From Dreissena polymorpha (taxonomy: Eukaryota > Mollusca > Bivalvia > Myida > Dreissenidae), in the NCBI RefSeq assembly GCF_020536995.1, contig NC_068357.1, forward strand, positions 150,798,831 to 150,862,830: a stretch of 64,000 bases of DNA, given 5' to 3'. Numbering within the stretch: position 1 is the stretch's first letter; each line of letters begins with the position of its first letter. Below, piece by piece: positions 46,801 to 57,657 of this stretch. The position numbers and the translations under genes were made by a program. The notes under the pieces are model-generated. The model worked only from the letters and a program-made list of their open reading frames with translations, was not told the origin of the DNA and did not search any database.

Positions 46801-49800
46801 TTAAGCGCCCATGAAAGATAACCATGCATTTCTAATGTTCAAAATAGTCGCTGGAAACTTGGTGCAGACGGAATCAAATACGTGTGGACTGATAGTGACA
46901 TTTTTCCAATTGAGCTAGTGGACACACTTTTTACAAAGTTGCAAGAGGATAAAAACAATCAGGATGAGGATTAAAATGATGCAGGCATTTCCCCAGACGG
47001 TTTAAGCACAGCGGGCCCGCGGTGCCTGGACTTCAAAATCCATTGCGCCGCGGCGCTTGATTTTCAGATAATGACGTCGCGATGCTTGAAAAGTTTACAA
47101 GCCATTGCAAGCTCTGATCCGAATGTTGTCTGCATTCTGGCATCGACCAATCCTTATTAGTTTAATGTTCATAATAATAGATTTGATAAGACGTGAGCAC
47201 GATTTATGGGTCGTTTATAGGGGTGAATTATGGTGTGTATCCCCAAATAATGGTCTATAATGATCGATTATTACCGGTACACGTGACGTAAGAGAAATTG
47301 AAGGTATGCTGGATTTTGTTGTTGTTTCATTTAAATTGCACACGACTATTCACACACAAAAAACAGTCAACGTTGTTTGTTGCGGTAGTGCGTACTTGAA
47401 TAACAGAACATAACACGTGTTTTATTATTACTTGCAGTATAACAAAACACAGCGTGATTAAGAAGATTCATGTCACGTTAATCATATAATTTTAGTAAAG
47501 CACGGTATACATTTCAGCGTAATTTAAGATATATTTACAATTAATTTAAGTCAAACGTCTTATTACTTGATTTCTCCCGCAAATTTACAATATTTTCACA
47601 CTATTTTCTCAAACGCGACTTAATTAACCAACTTAACATGCAATTCACATCAAATAGCTTATTCGATATTTTCGGAAAACGCTAAATATCTGCAACAACG
47701 TTTTCTTTAGTTTTGATGCACGAAATAATGATACGATCGAAAATACGACCAGTCCCTGTGTCTGGGAAATCTGCAATTGCACATTTCTTTGGCAGTACTA
47801 CTAATTATCGTCGCTGTCAGAGAGTGAAAAAAGTGAAAGTGAAAGTGTCAAGGACGTTTAAGTGATCCTGAGACCTCCAACCCACGAACCAAAAGTCTCA
47901 AGCAGCGAGTCAGTGGCAGCAATATTGTCCAATGTTGTCCATGGAAAACAGAAGTTGAAGGAGGTAAGAATATCTTTACTTAACTAAACTTTTCGTAAGT
48001 ATGTAGTGAAATCAACGCAAAATGAAATCGCACGTGAATAATTATTAAAAACAGACAGATGTTGTGTTGAATCAAATATTAGACACTACCGATGATAACA
48101 TTTTAAAATAAAAGCATATGTTAACTTAACTTTATAAACATATACTAACTTTAAAATAAAACAGTTGTTTGAAAAATAATCAACCCTTTTGTAGGTTTAT
48201 TGTGCTCTATGTGTATTCTTCACATGTGCAGATCAGTGCGTTCAGAAAAAAAATCGGTACTTCTCCTTGGGTACTTGACTAGACTGTCAATAATATACGT
48301 AATAACAAAGGAAAAATGATTTTTTGCTTAAGAATCTCTTAGTGTTAAGTCAATGAGATTGAATATTCTAATTTCAGAATAATTTTACATTTTGTTTGTA
48401 TTTCAGACTGCGAGTAGGCTCAGGCACAATGAAAGGGGGTAAAAAACAGAAAATTCTGCTCGCCTGAAGTCTGCTGTCCTCAATGCTCTGGTGATGGTCA
48501 GCATTGAAGGACCAGACAATGAGGCAGTGGAAGAATGGTGGATGCCTGGCACCAGGCGAAGCCTCGGGGAACAGGCGTTCCAAGGAAAAATTGTATATAT
48601 GTTCACGTGTGGTAAAAATGTAACTTAAGTATTGTGGTGATTTTTTCAATCATTTTAGTGCGTTCTAATGCCTACTGTTATTTTTCTTGTTATTTTATAA
48701 TATAAAATATGACTTTAATATAATAAATTGAGGAAAAATAAATAAACAATAAACTTTTTTTTAATGTTTTCATAGCTACAAATTATAGTGTATTTTATAT
48801 AGGAACATGCAGAAAAAAGTGGTTAAATAGCTCCTAAGTTAAGTATTGTGTATTGTGATTAAGAAAATGTAGAAAAAAAAGAAAGCTTTATGGGCGCCCT
48901 TTTGAATCAACCCCCATTCCGCCATGTCTTGCCGCTGTGATTGACCAAAATCCTGGGGAAATGCCTGTGATGATAGTATTGAAATTGTTAAATTGCTTGA
49001 TGAAGTGTTTGATGATCAGTGATATAACTCCTGTGCCCTAACTATGAAAATGAAAAAAATGGCAAATCGTTTGTTACAATTTGATTTGCAAGTGTAAAAT
49101 AATACAAATAATAATTGTAATTATGGATATTGTTATTCTAACAATAATAATCACCATCATAATAATAGTAACTATATTTAAGATGATGCAATTATCAGGT
49201 TATAAAGTTCTAGGTTGAGTATTAATCGGTCTATTATTTCCTGAGAGATGTATTCCTATGTATGCTATCTCTTTTATCATCATTTTAATTAGCACTATTA
49301 TTTTAAGTATTGTCATCATGATTATTAATTGTTACATTGATTATTGTCATTATTTTACCAAGCGTGTTGACATATTGTTTGAATAATTTGATTATGATCT
49401 GAAATAATATGTTTCACACACAATAAGTATGTTTAAGGACTATGTATGTGAAATTTGTGTAAAATATATATATGTGTCACATATATTTTAATAGAAAATA
49501 TCATTATATGAACATAAGAGGTAAATATGGACTCTGTACATAAGAAAATCTTTAATGGCATATTGATACAATTTAAATATTAGTGCCTACCTTCATGTCG
49601 TACCCGACCGCGAACTGGTGCGGTGGACAGAACTCGTCTGTGGTCCAGATCCCGTGCGGACCTCCGTTAATAACCTAGATAGCCGAATATGCTTGATTTA
49701 TGAATAACAGTAGAACTGACTTAAAGTAGGCTGGACATTTGTTGGTGTCAGATTTTATCACTTGTGTCTTTTTTTTCGAATGTAAGCTATTGGTCTCAAT

Positions 49801-50219
49801 TTCATTACTTCGTATTCAATTATTCAATTGTATTCAATGATTTTCCAATAACGACATTGATATATTGTATTTACTATAAAGTTGTTGCAACTGTGAATCT
49901 GTTCGCTTAAAGTTGCAATTTGAATGTCGTGAAGCATGTCGATTACGTTTAAACATGTCTGCGTTCATGGTTATTATCTTAGCATTATCAAATTGAACCA
50001 TTTCGGAAAGTAATGCTTTTGTGTATTTATTTAAACAAACCCTCAAGCATGTTCTGTAATATCGTGCAAATACAAAACACATCATTTGACTGGAATTCAT
50101 AAAAAACCAGCAATTACACAAAAAGGACCAACCCGAAGCGTGTCCGTCACCGCGCGCGGGAACTGCGCGTGACACGTCCATAGCAACGTCAGCGAGGCGA
50201 CGACGTAATGTAGCATCAT
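40900..50219 (-). CDS. VMO1: VMO1-like secreted protein, copy B (5 exons)
   Basis: Exons 5' to 3' on the - strand: 50133-50219, 49591-49674, 43003-43206, 42093-42237 and 40900-41027 (stop TAA at 40900-40902). Same phases as copy A, giving 215 residues plus stop. The signal peptide is [18 protein letters not shown]. Motifs: [69 protein letters not shown] and [14 protein letters not shown]. The protein is one codon shorter in exon 3 than A. It lacks the tryptophan of the GAWKGRV strand and the asparagine before P in CNQPIG, so one sheet of the prism is altered, while every cysteine is kept. Intron 2 is 6.4 kb because of nested transposons. The frame is open throughout, which argues for a working or very young gene. 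Confidence 0.88.
41826..42054. repeat. Palindromic GTCGTCCC-family repeat in VMO1 B intron 4
   Basis: It opens GAGCCGCGCTCTTGGAAAAA and ends CCCCGTTTTCCCAGAGCGAG, 38 bases from exon 4. The inner palindrome ATTAGCCTGTGCGGACTGAACAG is clear. It is the B equivalent of 30470-30703. Confidence 0.8.
42395..42690. mobile_element. Two head-to-head tRNA SINEs in VMO1 B intron 3
   Basis: On the - strand, about 42550 down to 42395 reads TTGGCGTAGTAAATATGG (A box), GTCTGCATAGTGACTGTGAG and GGTACCGGGTTCAATCC (B box), followed by the body ending at CCAGGAAACGGACTCGAGAG. On the + strand a second one reads GATCATGCGTTCGATCCCC (B box) and ends ACTGGTTCTATCAAAGGAAA with TGACTATAGTGTCTATATAA. Both bodies share the GGTTCTACCAAGGAAA tail. 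Confidence 0.75.
43248..43506. repeat. Palindromic GTCGTCCC-family repeat in VMO1 B intron 2
   Basis: It opens CACGCGTTCTGGGAAACGGG and ends CCCCGTTTTCCCAGATTGAG. It contains both palindromes, one around GATAAGCCTGTACAGTCCGC and one around TTTGGCTGTGCGGACTCCAC. It is the complete form of the shortened copy at 31886 in A. Confidence 0.8.
44530..46970 (+). mobile_element. Decayed Academ-like element (XPG/PIN-type nuclease family), copy 1
   Basis: Several + strand frames in order carry pieces of one widespread animal transposon protein: a Cys-bearing stretch ([12 protein letters not shown] near 45083); the open frame 45376-45798 ([19 protein letters not shown], then [14 protein letters not shown]); [35 protein letters not shown] (46219-46255); an SPDTDV-like stretch; [19 protein letters not shown]; and a [15 protein letters not shown] tail near 46890. 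The HEEAD, SPDTDV and TGCDT.SAF boxes mark an XPG/PIN-like nuclease that I associate with Academ DNA transposons; the exact superfamily is a recollection, not a match. The frame is cut by a handful of stops and shifts. The last piece resumes at 48968 after a nested hAT-like insertion. I could not find its outer termini. Confidence 0.6.
46982..48967 (+). mobile_element. hAT-like DNA transposon nested in the Academ-like element
   Basis: The ends are perfect 15-bp inverted repeats, CAGGCATTTCCCCAG at 46982-46996 and its complement at 48953-48967. TGATG flanks both sides (46977-46981 and 48968-48972). Inside, 47750-47965 reads [17 protein letters not shown] and SKQRVSG-like text ending in a GTAAGA donor. 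The stretch 48410-48620 reads [19 protein letters not shown] then [15 protein letters not shown], resembling the C-terminal dimerisation end of hAT transposases (NALLM.SIEGP). Only the two ends of a transposase remain. hAT elements normally leave 8-bp duplications; here only 5 bp match, so the superfamily call is tentative. Both open segments are damaged. Confidence 0.6.
48968..49560. other. Tail of the Academ-like element, then AT-rich sequence
   Basis: From 48973 the frame continues [16 protein letters not shown], the acidic C-terminus interrupted by the hAT-like insertion. Then 49020-49480 is AT-rich with many ATTATTATC words and no gene. Homology to unit A resumes near 49530 (GTAAATATGGACT), just before exon 2. 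Confidence 0.5.
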
Positions 50220-51670
50220 AATGACAATTATTACAGCTTCTCAATCTAAAGTGGGCGGCATATGAGTTTTTCCAAATGTGTCCTGTGTTCTCAAATAAAT
50301 TCGTGCTTTATTATCTCATCATGTTTAAAAGTAACCATGTCGCAGGCCAGAGGTTTTTGTCTTTTAGTGGATCGGATCTAGCTAACCAACAAATAATCAT
50401 GATAAAAAGTAATTCCGTCAATGCTAGTATTTGACAGAGGTTGCCGTGTAGCATGGGCGAAAAAAATAAATTCGTTGTGTTTGTATAAAACCTTATGAAT
50501 AGCTATACTTATTTAATCGTATTGAACCAATGAACACATTTTGCTCTCCCATATGTACAGTTGAATTGACACCGTGTTGTGTGTGTGTGTGTGTGTGTTT
50601 AACAGTCACTGGCAGTTTTTGTATCACACATTATAAATTTTCACTGATGCGAGTGAATTTTCACTGATATCAAACGAAATATGGGTTGAATTTCTTTGTT
50701 AACATTTAATGAACGTCTTAAACACTTACGATAAAAATAACTTGGCCTATATGAAGTGAGTAATAGTTGTTTCCACATTTCAAAATTGCGCGATATCTGT
50801 GACCTTGTAAGTGGAACCGCTGTTGTTTGAGTACGCAGAGTTTTTCATTCTGAAAGCATACGGTCTAATTTTAAATACACGCTACTTGCGTTTTATCTGC
50901 GGTTTATGGATGCCGTGAAGAGCATATTGCGTAATAAACAAAGTAAAACAACAACAGCAACGATAATAACACACAAAATAAAACTCGTCGCTTGTACCAC
51001 CCGTCTCCCTGCTTTAAAGGTCAATGTCACACTAAGAGGTCAAATGTCAGATTTGGTCACACTTACAGGTCAAATGTCAGATTTGGCTTTTAAACAATCC
51101 ACTAACTGCCGGTAAGTTCCGGGTTAGATCTCCACGTGTCGGTAGTTCCGGGAAAGATAGCCACATTCCGTTTGGTTCCGGGATAGATCGCCCCTTGGGG
51201 GCATCTCCTGAGAGCTTTGCATATAAACACAACCGCTGGTTTTACCGAAGAAATTGACTATAGAGCGTCTATTTATGTCTAATACTTTTGATTCTATCAA
51301 GCTTAATATAAATTTGTCCGAAAAGTCAAATCTAATACGCACAGGGCTTTGGGGAAAATCAATCATTCTTCTCAAAATAGCCCATTAATTTATTTCCAGC
51401 GTGCTTTCTAGAGAACGCTTGAACCTACAACCATGCAACTTATTATGTTGGTTTCTTTGGGGAAAAAAGCAGACGTCAGTTGATTTTTAGGTAAACATGT
51501 CAAAGGTCAAGGTGACAGTGATTTGTATATTTCCGCACGATATCTTAAGAATGTTTTTACCTACGATCATAAAAAATAGTATAGTGGTAAGTGACGAAGG
51601 AAAAAGTAATTTTAAGCTCAAAGGTCAATGTCACAAAAAAATGTAAAAGGAATTGTGTTTCCGCGCAATG

Positions 51671-52290
51671 TTTTGATACCTTTGAAGAAGTAGCCAAGAT
51701 GGTTTTTGGTCACCTTCCAAAGTGTGGTCATAATTTTGTCACAGATACCTATCATGAAACTGCAGTCAAATCATCACCATCGACATTTCTATTGTTATGT
51801 GCAAAAACCAAAACATACAGGGAGTGGAAAAGGTTTCTTTAACACGATTTTAACAAAACACGGCTTCTAAAATATTGGAACAAAAGAGCACTGACAAATA
51901 TGCAGGACAACTTTAGGATCCCCACATTTATTTTGTTCTTGGTGAACAGTCTGATGACAAGCTATGACGGACGGGTAACTGACGTAGTTCCAGACGAATC
52001 CCTGTTTTCGTCTCATGAGGAAGCAGATACAAAAATTATTTTGCACTCCATGCGCATAAAAGAATTTAAACCAAAACCATAATTGTGAGATCACCCGATA
52101 CAGATGTCTAAGTGCTTCTTATTAGGTATTGGAGATAAATTGGGTGTTTAATCCTATTTGATATGGAAACTGAAAACAAACGAAGACTGATCGGCACAGA
52201 AAAGATTGTAAAAACAAAGGGAAATGACTTTTGTTCAATGTTATACGCAATTCACAGCTTTACTTGTTGCGATACTGTGAGCGAGTATAT
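51671..52290 (+). mobile_element. Decayed Academ-like element, copy 2 (fragment)
   Basis: The fragment opens at TTTTGATACCTTTGAAGAAG and matches 45875-46480 closely: [33 protein letters not shown] and AIHSFTCCDTVS. At TGCDTVS it has Cys for Gly, and it stops soon after. It shares with copy 1 the stop after FKRFL / WKRFL and the same stretch after EFKPKP, so both descend from an already damaged source or from one another. It sits exactly at the end of the A/B duplication homology. Confidence 0.65.
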
Positions 52291-53565
52291 ACCTTTTGCA
52301 AAAAACTACCCTTGGGATAGTTATGGGATGGATTGGGTCAAAGTAAGGTTACTGATACTAAAAATAGCAATATGAATTCAACTGAATTTCTCAATGACAA
52401 AATTAGTTTTTGGACTGAAACTTCATATATAATTTTTCGTACACAGACCTATCTAAAGATTTTTGTATACTAGTATATGGATTGGGTCAAGGTCAAGGAA
52501 ATGTTCAGTTTATATAGAACAAGCTTTGTTTCTCAATAAACTATATACCGGTTATGCATTTAGCTAGTGTAATGACATTAAATGTGTTAATACTATCCAG
52601 ACTTTGCTAGGATTGCAAATGACATGTCTCATGGCCCAGTCACATTTAGTGTTACTAAAAGAATAAACACGGATTCTGCTTGGTAACTCCACGGCTTGTT
52701 AAGCGATTGTGATGAAACCATGTATATAAATGCCCTTGTCCAGATCTCGCATGAAATTGTATGAGGTATGATGAGTCAAGTTCAAGGTCACTGATAGAAT
52801 ATATTTAAGAATTGTTGAAACTAAGTATTTTAAAAACAAATTGTATGGAAACATTTACCAAAATTCCTTAAGTCTCGCGATTGTGAATGGAATGGATGTG
52901 ATCAAGGTCACCGTGTCACTGTTTCTAAATATTTATAAACAATGGTTTCATGTTAAGATCTCGAGAACGAATTGAGCTTTTGTTAAACAATCCTTCATAC
53001 TTTGTACAAAAACGTCCATTTCTGTAACGTATGAGGCACAGAGGATCGAGGTTAGTAAGTAAGGACAATGTTTTCGCTCACAATCTAGGCTTATATGTCT
53101 CGTAGGAAAGTTTTCAAAATTGAAAATTTCTAAATTCATTGCTGCTATAATAACTGTGTATTACATTGTACTGGTATTCTGTAACATAACACACTATAAT
53201 AATCGAAATTTTTACCAAATTTCATACATTCTTAAATAGGCAGTCACCTAGATCAACATTTCAGTAGCCTCGGGTTGTCAAACGTGAATAAGTACTGGGC
53301 ATGAATATTTGCTTACCTTATGTGTCAATCTTCGGTCAATTCCGTATGTATTCGTTTTGTGTCCGTTGCATACGCAATATTTATGTTGCAGACACGTGAC
53401 TTTACAAGGCCAATCAGAATTGCACACGTAACAATTATCAAAGCTTTCGTTGTTTATATCTATATTAATAAGGCAGTCTTACTTGCGCAGCCGAACATAG
53501 AAGGCGCATTATTGCTTTCGCGGGCTGGGTCCGTTTCGGGCTTCGCGTGTTATCTTGAATTTGAC
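52291..53565. other. Dispersed repeats and unassigned sequence
   Basis: From 52300 to 53000 there are phrases such as GGGTCAAGGTCA and ATGGATTGGGTCAAGGTCAA typical of dispersed molluscan repeats. From 53380 to 53560 a more GC-balanced patch has a CCAATCAG box (53410-53417) and an open + strand frame (MCQSSVNSVCIRF onward) that runs into the Crypton palindrome. It could be a promoter or first exon, but I recognise no family. Confidence 0.35.
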
Positions 53566-53570
53566 ATAGA

Positions 53571-53701
53571 GAATAATAGGTTAGTGTTGATTATAGATCA
53601 GGTTTATCATGCGAGGCTTAGAAAACAAAAAGCACTCGCCTTTTTCGTTTTCGTGCCGAGCATGATAAACCTGATCTATAATCAACACTAACCTATTATT
53701 C
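53571..53701. repeat. Palindromic left end of Crypton copy 1
   Basis: Two 42-bp arms, perfect by eye, flank a 47-bp loop that itself contains AGAAAACAAAAAGCAC and GTTTTCGTGC as a weaker inner stem. Just beyond the right arm lies TATTTATCCCACTTTTT, the complement of the element's own right end (AAAAGTGGGATAAATA). Confidence 0.9.
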
Positions 53702-54131
53702 TATTTATCCCACTTTTTTATTCAGTAAACCTTTTTATTTTAACAAAATTAGTTTTCATGAGTGTTTGTCGTACTTTGATAATGACTGTAGTGTAACCAA
53801 GATCAGTGTATTACTCCGCGTTCCAAAAATAACCGCTGATCAAATTGTCATTTAAAAAAATCAGAATATCGTTCTGTGACAAAGAATCGTGCATTACTAA
53901 TAACAATTTTATTCATATTGAATTGCAAATCTAAAAGTTTTATAACATTAATATAACATTAAGTTGTTATATACAAGGAACTACATTTGTATACAACGTA
54001 GCCTAACACCACACACAATTCACTTTCGATGTTCAAACTATCAACTAGAACACGAGGTGCAAAACATTTGCTGCTTTGTTGTAATATGTGGTTATTTCGT
54101 GACGAAATAACAATAACAACTTGGATTTAAT

Positions 54132-56103
54132 CTAATTATTCACATTAAAATTTTGAATGTGGAAAGTGGCACCAAAGAATTGTGAGGCAAAGTTGTTCGA
54201 ACGAGAGAAAGACATTTGCTGGTGAAGTGACTGGGTGGGACGAAAATCAAGATCAACTTGTTCAACGGTAGACAGTGGTTGTGTAGGCTGCATTTCGACC
54301 ATAGTTTCAGTGCATGAAGGTGAACAAGAGGAAGCTGTTTGTTTGTTACATTTACTGGACTGAGCAAGAATGTTGGAACACTTTTGCTGCTGTTCAACAG
54401 ATATGGTGGAATAATTGGTTATGGACTGGACATTTTTGTGCCCTGTTATGGCCATGGTTTCAGTGGGTGGAATGTTTGCATTTCGAAGTTTTTGGACCAG
54501 GAATTTGCGAACTGAGTGGTTGGTTATTCTCTTGTGCTCGGGAAAGCCGGCGTCTTTTGCCATGGCCTTCAGCATCCGACCCAGCTTGTTGACACCCAAT
54601 TGTTGACGCAAGAACCACTGGGATGCAGTGTCAATTGTGCGTGTTGCCAGGTAGAAAGGGTGCTGATCTGAAAAAAAATCAGATGGACGCATATTCGAGT
54701 ACAGCTTGTAAATTAACACGGGATTTCTTGGTCCAGAAGTGCCGAACATCTTGGGAGACACTTTTCTTATGTCAGCGATGTTCTCTCCTGTGCGCGTTTT
54801 CGTTTGCCGCTCGTTTAACTCGAGATACTCGACACCATTCGAGTCTACACGGAGGCGGACGTCTCCCCACCTAACAAAATACACGAATCTTAATTTAATG
54901 TCAGATATGAACAATAATGAAATACAGCATTTAAGTTGAAGCGGATGTACTTAGTAAATGGGGTGAAAAAATAATGAGAAAAATTGATACATATTTTGTG
55001 TGTTTGTGTGTAAAAATGTTTCTTACCGCAAATAGTATTGCTCCGTTGTACCTCGCAAGCCAAAATGAAGGCAGTTGTTCAACCAGACTGTATTTAACAA
55101 GGCTTTCGGAGACTCCGTGCCAAGGATCCCCTTCTCCCAGAGCAGATCGATGTCGGTATCACTCAGCGGATGGGCCTCCCTAGGACGGTTTCCCATACCC
55201 TAAATTGGTGATTTATATTTATTATACTGTTTCATTTAACTTTTCGACTATATTTTTTAATTTAAATTTATTTTTTGAGTATTCTATCTTTCGTAGGCTA
55301 ACAGTATTACTTTTAATGTGACTTTTAGACTTTTATTTATTAACTGCAACTTTATGTCGACAGGGTATTAGTTTCGTACAGACTACACTTGGGATTTTTC
55401 CCAATTTTGTCATAAATGATACGTTTTCTGTTGAATATGTTATTTTTGCCAAATTTCTGTTAGTTATAACCGTTCATCTCAATTTTACCTGTTTCTTAAG
55501 ACTTTTTTTCTTTGCATTGTAGGTGTCCCTTGTGAGTGCAAATTGGGCTCCAGTCCCTGTCATGACTGAACATCCATAGCGATGTCGTTTCAGGTACCTG
55601 TCAACACTAGCAATGATGCCACGGAGGGAGCTTGGTTCAAAATCTGTGCCATTTGACTTTTTAAGGGACAACAGGAAAGTGGCCAAATACTCATCAAGAA
55701 GAGTTGGTTCTATGTGGTGGATTTCTTTTGATTCAGCTTTTGACATAAGAAACCTTTTTAATTTGTTTATGTCAGACAAGGTCTTCGATACAGTCTTTTT
55801 ATTTTCATTTTGGACAATGAAATCACCAACATCAGTGAGGTTAACATATAAGAACTCTTTATTCTCATGCAGATCTAAAGTTGGGGGGAAGACATTGCTA
55901 CTGGATGGTGCGTTACTACTGGGGCTGGTTTCATTCTCAATGGTCAATTCAATTTCATTTGTGAACAAAATAGATGGATTAAACCCATATTGTTCCTGGA
56001 ACTGGCTTAGTGTCAATTCCACTTCAGTTGCTTGTTGCTCATGTTCATTATTTAATTCATCCCAAGTTAATGAGAAATTGACTTTGTCAAATTCGTCAGA
56101 CAT
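54132..56103 (-). CDS. Crypton tyrosine recombinase, 3 exons, 508 aa, open throughout
   Basis: Exons 5' to 3' on the - strand: 55489-56103, 55027-55199 and 54132-54870 (stop TAG at 54132-54134). The donors are GTAAAA and GTAAGA and the acceptors TTTAG and GTTAG; 1527 nt in all. The N-terminal part (MSDEFDKVNFSLTW start, acidic and Ser-rich) leads to a core-binding domain: TLSDINKLKRFL, then LDEYLATFLLSLKK, then SLRGIIASVDRYLKRH. The catalytic domain has FGLRGTTEQYYLRWGDVRL (first Arg), LNERQTKTRTG (beta-hairpin Lys), ITNHSVRKFLVQKL (His-x-x-Arg), ITGHKNVQSITNYS (His and the Tyr nucleophile). All expected catalytic residues are present. The architecture matches metazoan Crypton/DUF3504-type recombinases. 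I start at 56103 because the upstream in-frame residues have no ATG and AAAATGT is a good context. The tail after the Tyr is Ser/Gln-rich and unassigned. Confidence 0.85.
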
Positions 56104-56489
56104 TTTGAGGGGTTTACGATTTCGCAGACGATTGTGTTCTATAGTCAAAGGGGAGCAACTCGAACTGACTTCTTCAAAGGGGAGCAACAACAACAGAACC
56201 TATTTGCAACATAGTGTTAAATTTACATAATACTAGAGGTTTTAATAAAAATAAATGACAAAAAACACGGTTTTTTGCTACTTTTATTTGTTTTAAGGTC
56301 ATTAAGATTGACAAACATTTGATATTGTTTTTATTATTGATGCAATTGGCAAATACAGGCGACGAGGTGCGTGGGAAAAAGTAGTCCCGGTTCGGCAGTT
56401 GATGACGTCATTTCGTGCCATTGATTATAGCCTTGCCGTTGATTATAGATGAAATTTAATCAACGGGGCTTTAATCAACCGATTTCGGT

Positions 56490-56667
56490 GTAAAAGTGGG
56501 ATAAATAGAGAATAATAGGTTAGTGTTGAGTATAGATCAGGTTTATCATGCGAGGCTTAGAAAACAAAAAGCACGAGCCTTGGCGAGTCCTTTTTTGTTT
56601 TCGTGCCGAGCATGATAAACCTGATCTATAATCAACACTAACCTCTTATTCTATTTATCCGACTTTT
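56490..56667. repeat. Extended palindrome at the Crypton copy 1/copy 2 junction
   Basis: At the head-to-tail junction the right end of copy 1 (AAAAGTGGGATAAATAGA) and the left palindrome of copy 2 combine. The palindrome now extends outward to TCTATTTATCCGACTTTTT, giving arms of about 65 bases around a short loop (GAGCCTTGGCGAGTCC). Arms differ at only a few positions. Confidence 0.85.
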
Positions 56668-57079
56668 TATTTAGTAAACTTTTTTATTTTAACAAAATAA
56701 GTTTTCATGAGTGTTTGTCGTACTTTGATAATGACTGTAGTGTAACCAAGGTCAGTGTATTACTCCTCGTTCCAAAAATAACCGCTGATCAAATAATCAT
56801 TTTTTTAAATCAGAATATCGTTCTGTAACAAAGTGTCGAGCGTTATTAATTACAATTTTAATCATATTGAATTGCAAATCTTTAAGTTTTATTATATCAA
56901 TATGACATTAAGTTGTTATATACAAGGAACTACATTTGTTTACAACGTAGCCTAACACCACACACAATTCACTTTCGATATCAAACTATCGAGTCGATCA
57001 CGAGGTGCACAATATTTGCTTCTTTGTTATAATATGTGGTTATTTCGTGACGAAATAACAAAGATTACTTGGATTTAAG

Positions 57080-57657
57080 CTAATTATATACATTAACATT
57101 TTGAATGTTGAAAGTGGCACCAAAGAATTGTGAGGCAAAGTTGTTCGAACTAGAGAAAGACATTTGCTGGTGAAGTGACTGGGTGGGGCGAACATCAAGA
57201 TCAACTTGTTCGACGGTAGACAGTGGTTGTGTAGGCTGCATTTCGGCCATAGTTTCGGTGCATGAAGGTGAACAAGAGGAATCTGTTGGATTGTAACATT
57301 TACTGGACTGAGCAAGAATGATCACTTTTGCTGCTGTTCAACAGATATGTTGGAATAATTGGTTATTGACTGGACATTTTTGTGCCCTGTTATGGCCATG
57401 GTTTCAGTGGGTGGAATGTTTGCATTTCGAAGTTTTTGGACCAGTAATTTGCGAACTGAGTGGTTCGTTATTCTCTTGTGCTTGAGAAAGCCGGCGTCTT
57501 TTGCCATGCCCATGGCCTTCAGCATCTGTCCTAACTTGTTGACACCCAATTGTTGACGCAAGAATCACCGGGATGCAGTGTCATTTGTGCGTATTGCCAG
57601 GTAGAAAAGATGCTTTGAAGAAAAATCAGATGGACGCATATCCGAGTACAGCTTGTA
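57080..57657 (-). pseudogene. Remnant of the Crypton recombinase C-terminal domain (copy 2)
   Basis: The - strand still reads RQQLGVNKLGQMLKAMGMAK, HKRITNHSVRKLLVQKL and ITGHKNVQSITNYS, so the His-x-x-Arg and Tyr boxes survive. Relative to copy 1 there is a two-residue insertion (GM), a nonsense change before RQQLGV, and a small deletion after EQQQK that shifts the frame. With exons 1 and 2 gone it cannot make a recombinase; its ends could still be acted on by the copy 1 protein (inference). Confidence 0.8.

Larger units (their letters stand above)
40738..51670. other. Segmental duplication unit B (matches 29140-36226)
   Basis: This is collinear with unit A from the 3' flank of VMO1 to beyond its promoter. 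It is enlarged by transposon sequence in intron 2 of the gene (about 43600-49480). It ends at GCGCAATG, where a fragment of the Academ-like element begins. The same AAAGGTCAATGTCACA flank exists in A but there continues into the 52-bp minisatellite. Confidence 0.85.
53571..56504 (-). mobile_element. Crypton DNA transposon, copy 1 (appears complete)
   Basis: The element lies between two ATAGA pentamers (53566-53570 and 56505-56509). The left end is a 42-bp-armed palindrome (53571-53612 against 53660-53701) opening GAATAATAGGTTAGTG. The right end closes AAAAGTGGG. The word GTTGATTATAGAT occurs in the left arm (53586-53598) and again at the right end (56438-56450), with shorter ATTTAATCAACGG and TTTAATCAACCG relatives beside it; these are likely recombinase-binding repeats. 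The whole coding unit (next entry) is within. Cryptons move by a tyrosine recombinase acting on a short core shared by element and target. ATAGA would be that core (inference). Confidence 0.8.

Noticed and set aside
54314-54939. + strand frames over the Crypton recombinase
   Set aside because: They are antisense shadows of the - strand exon, which carries the catalytic motifs.
54132-56103. Prophage or bacterial integrase contamination
   Set aside because: The gene has two spliceosomal introns and lies in animal repeat context; the architecture is that of a metazoan Crypton recombinase.
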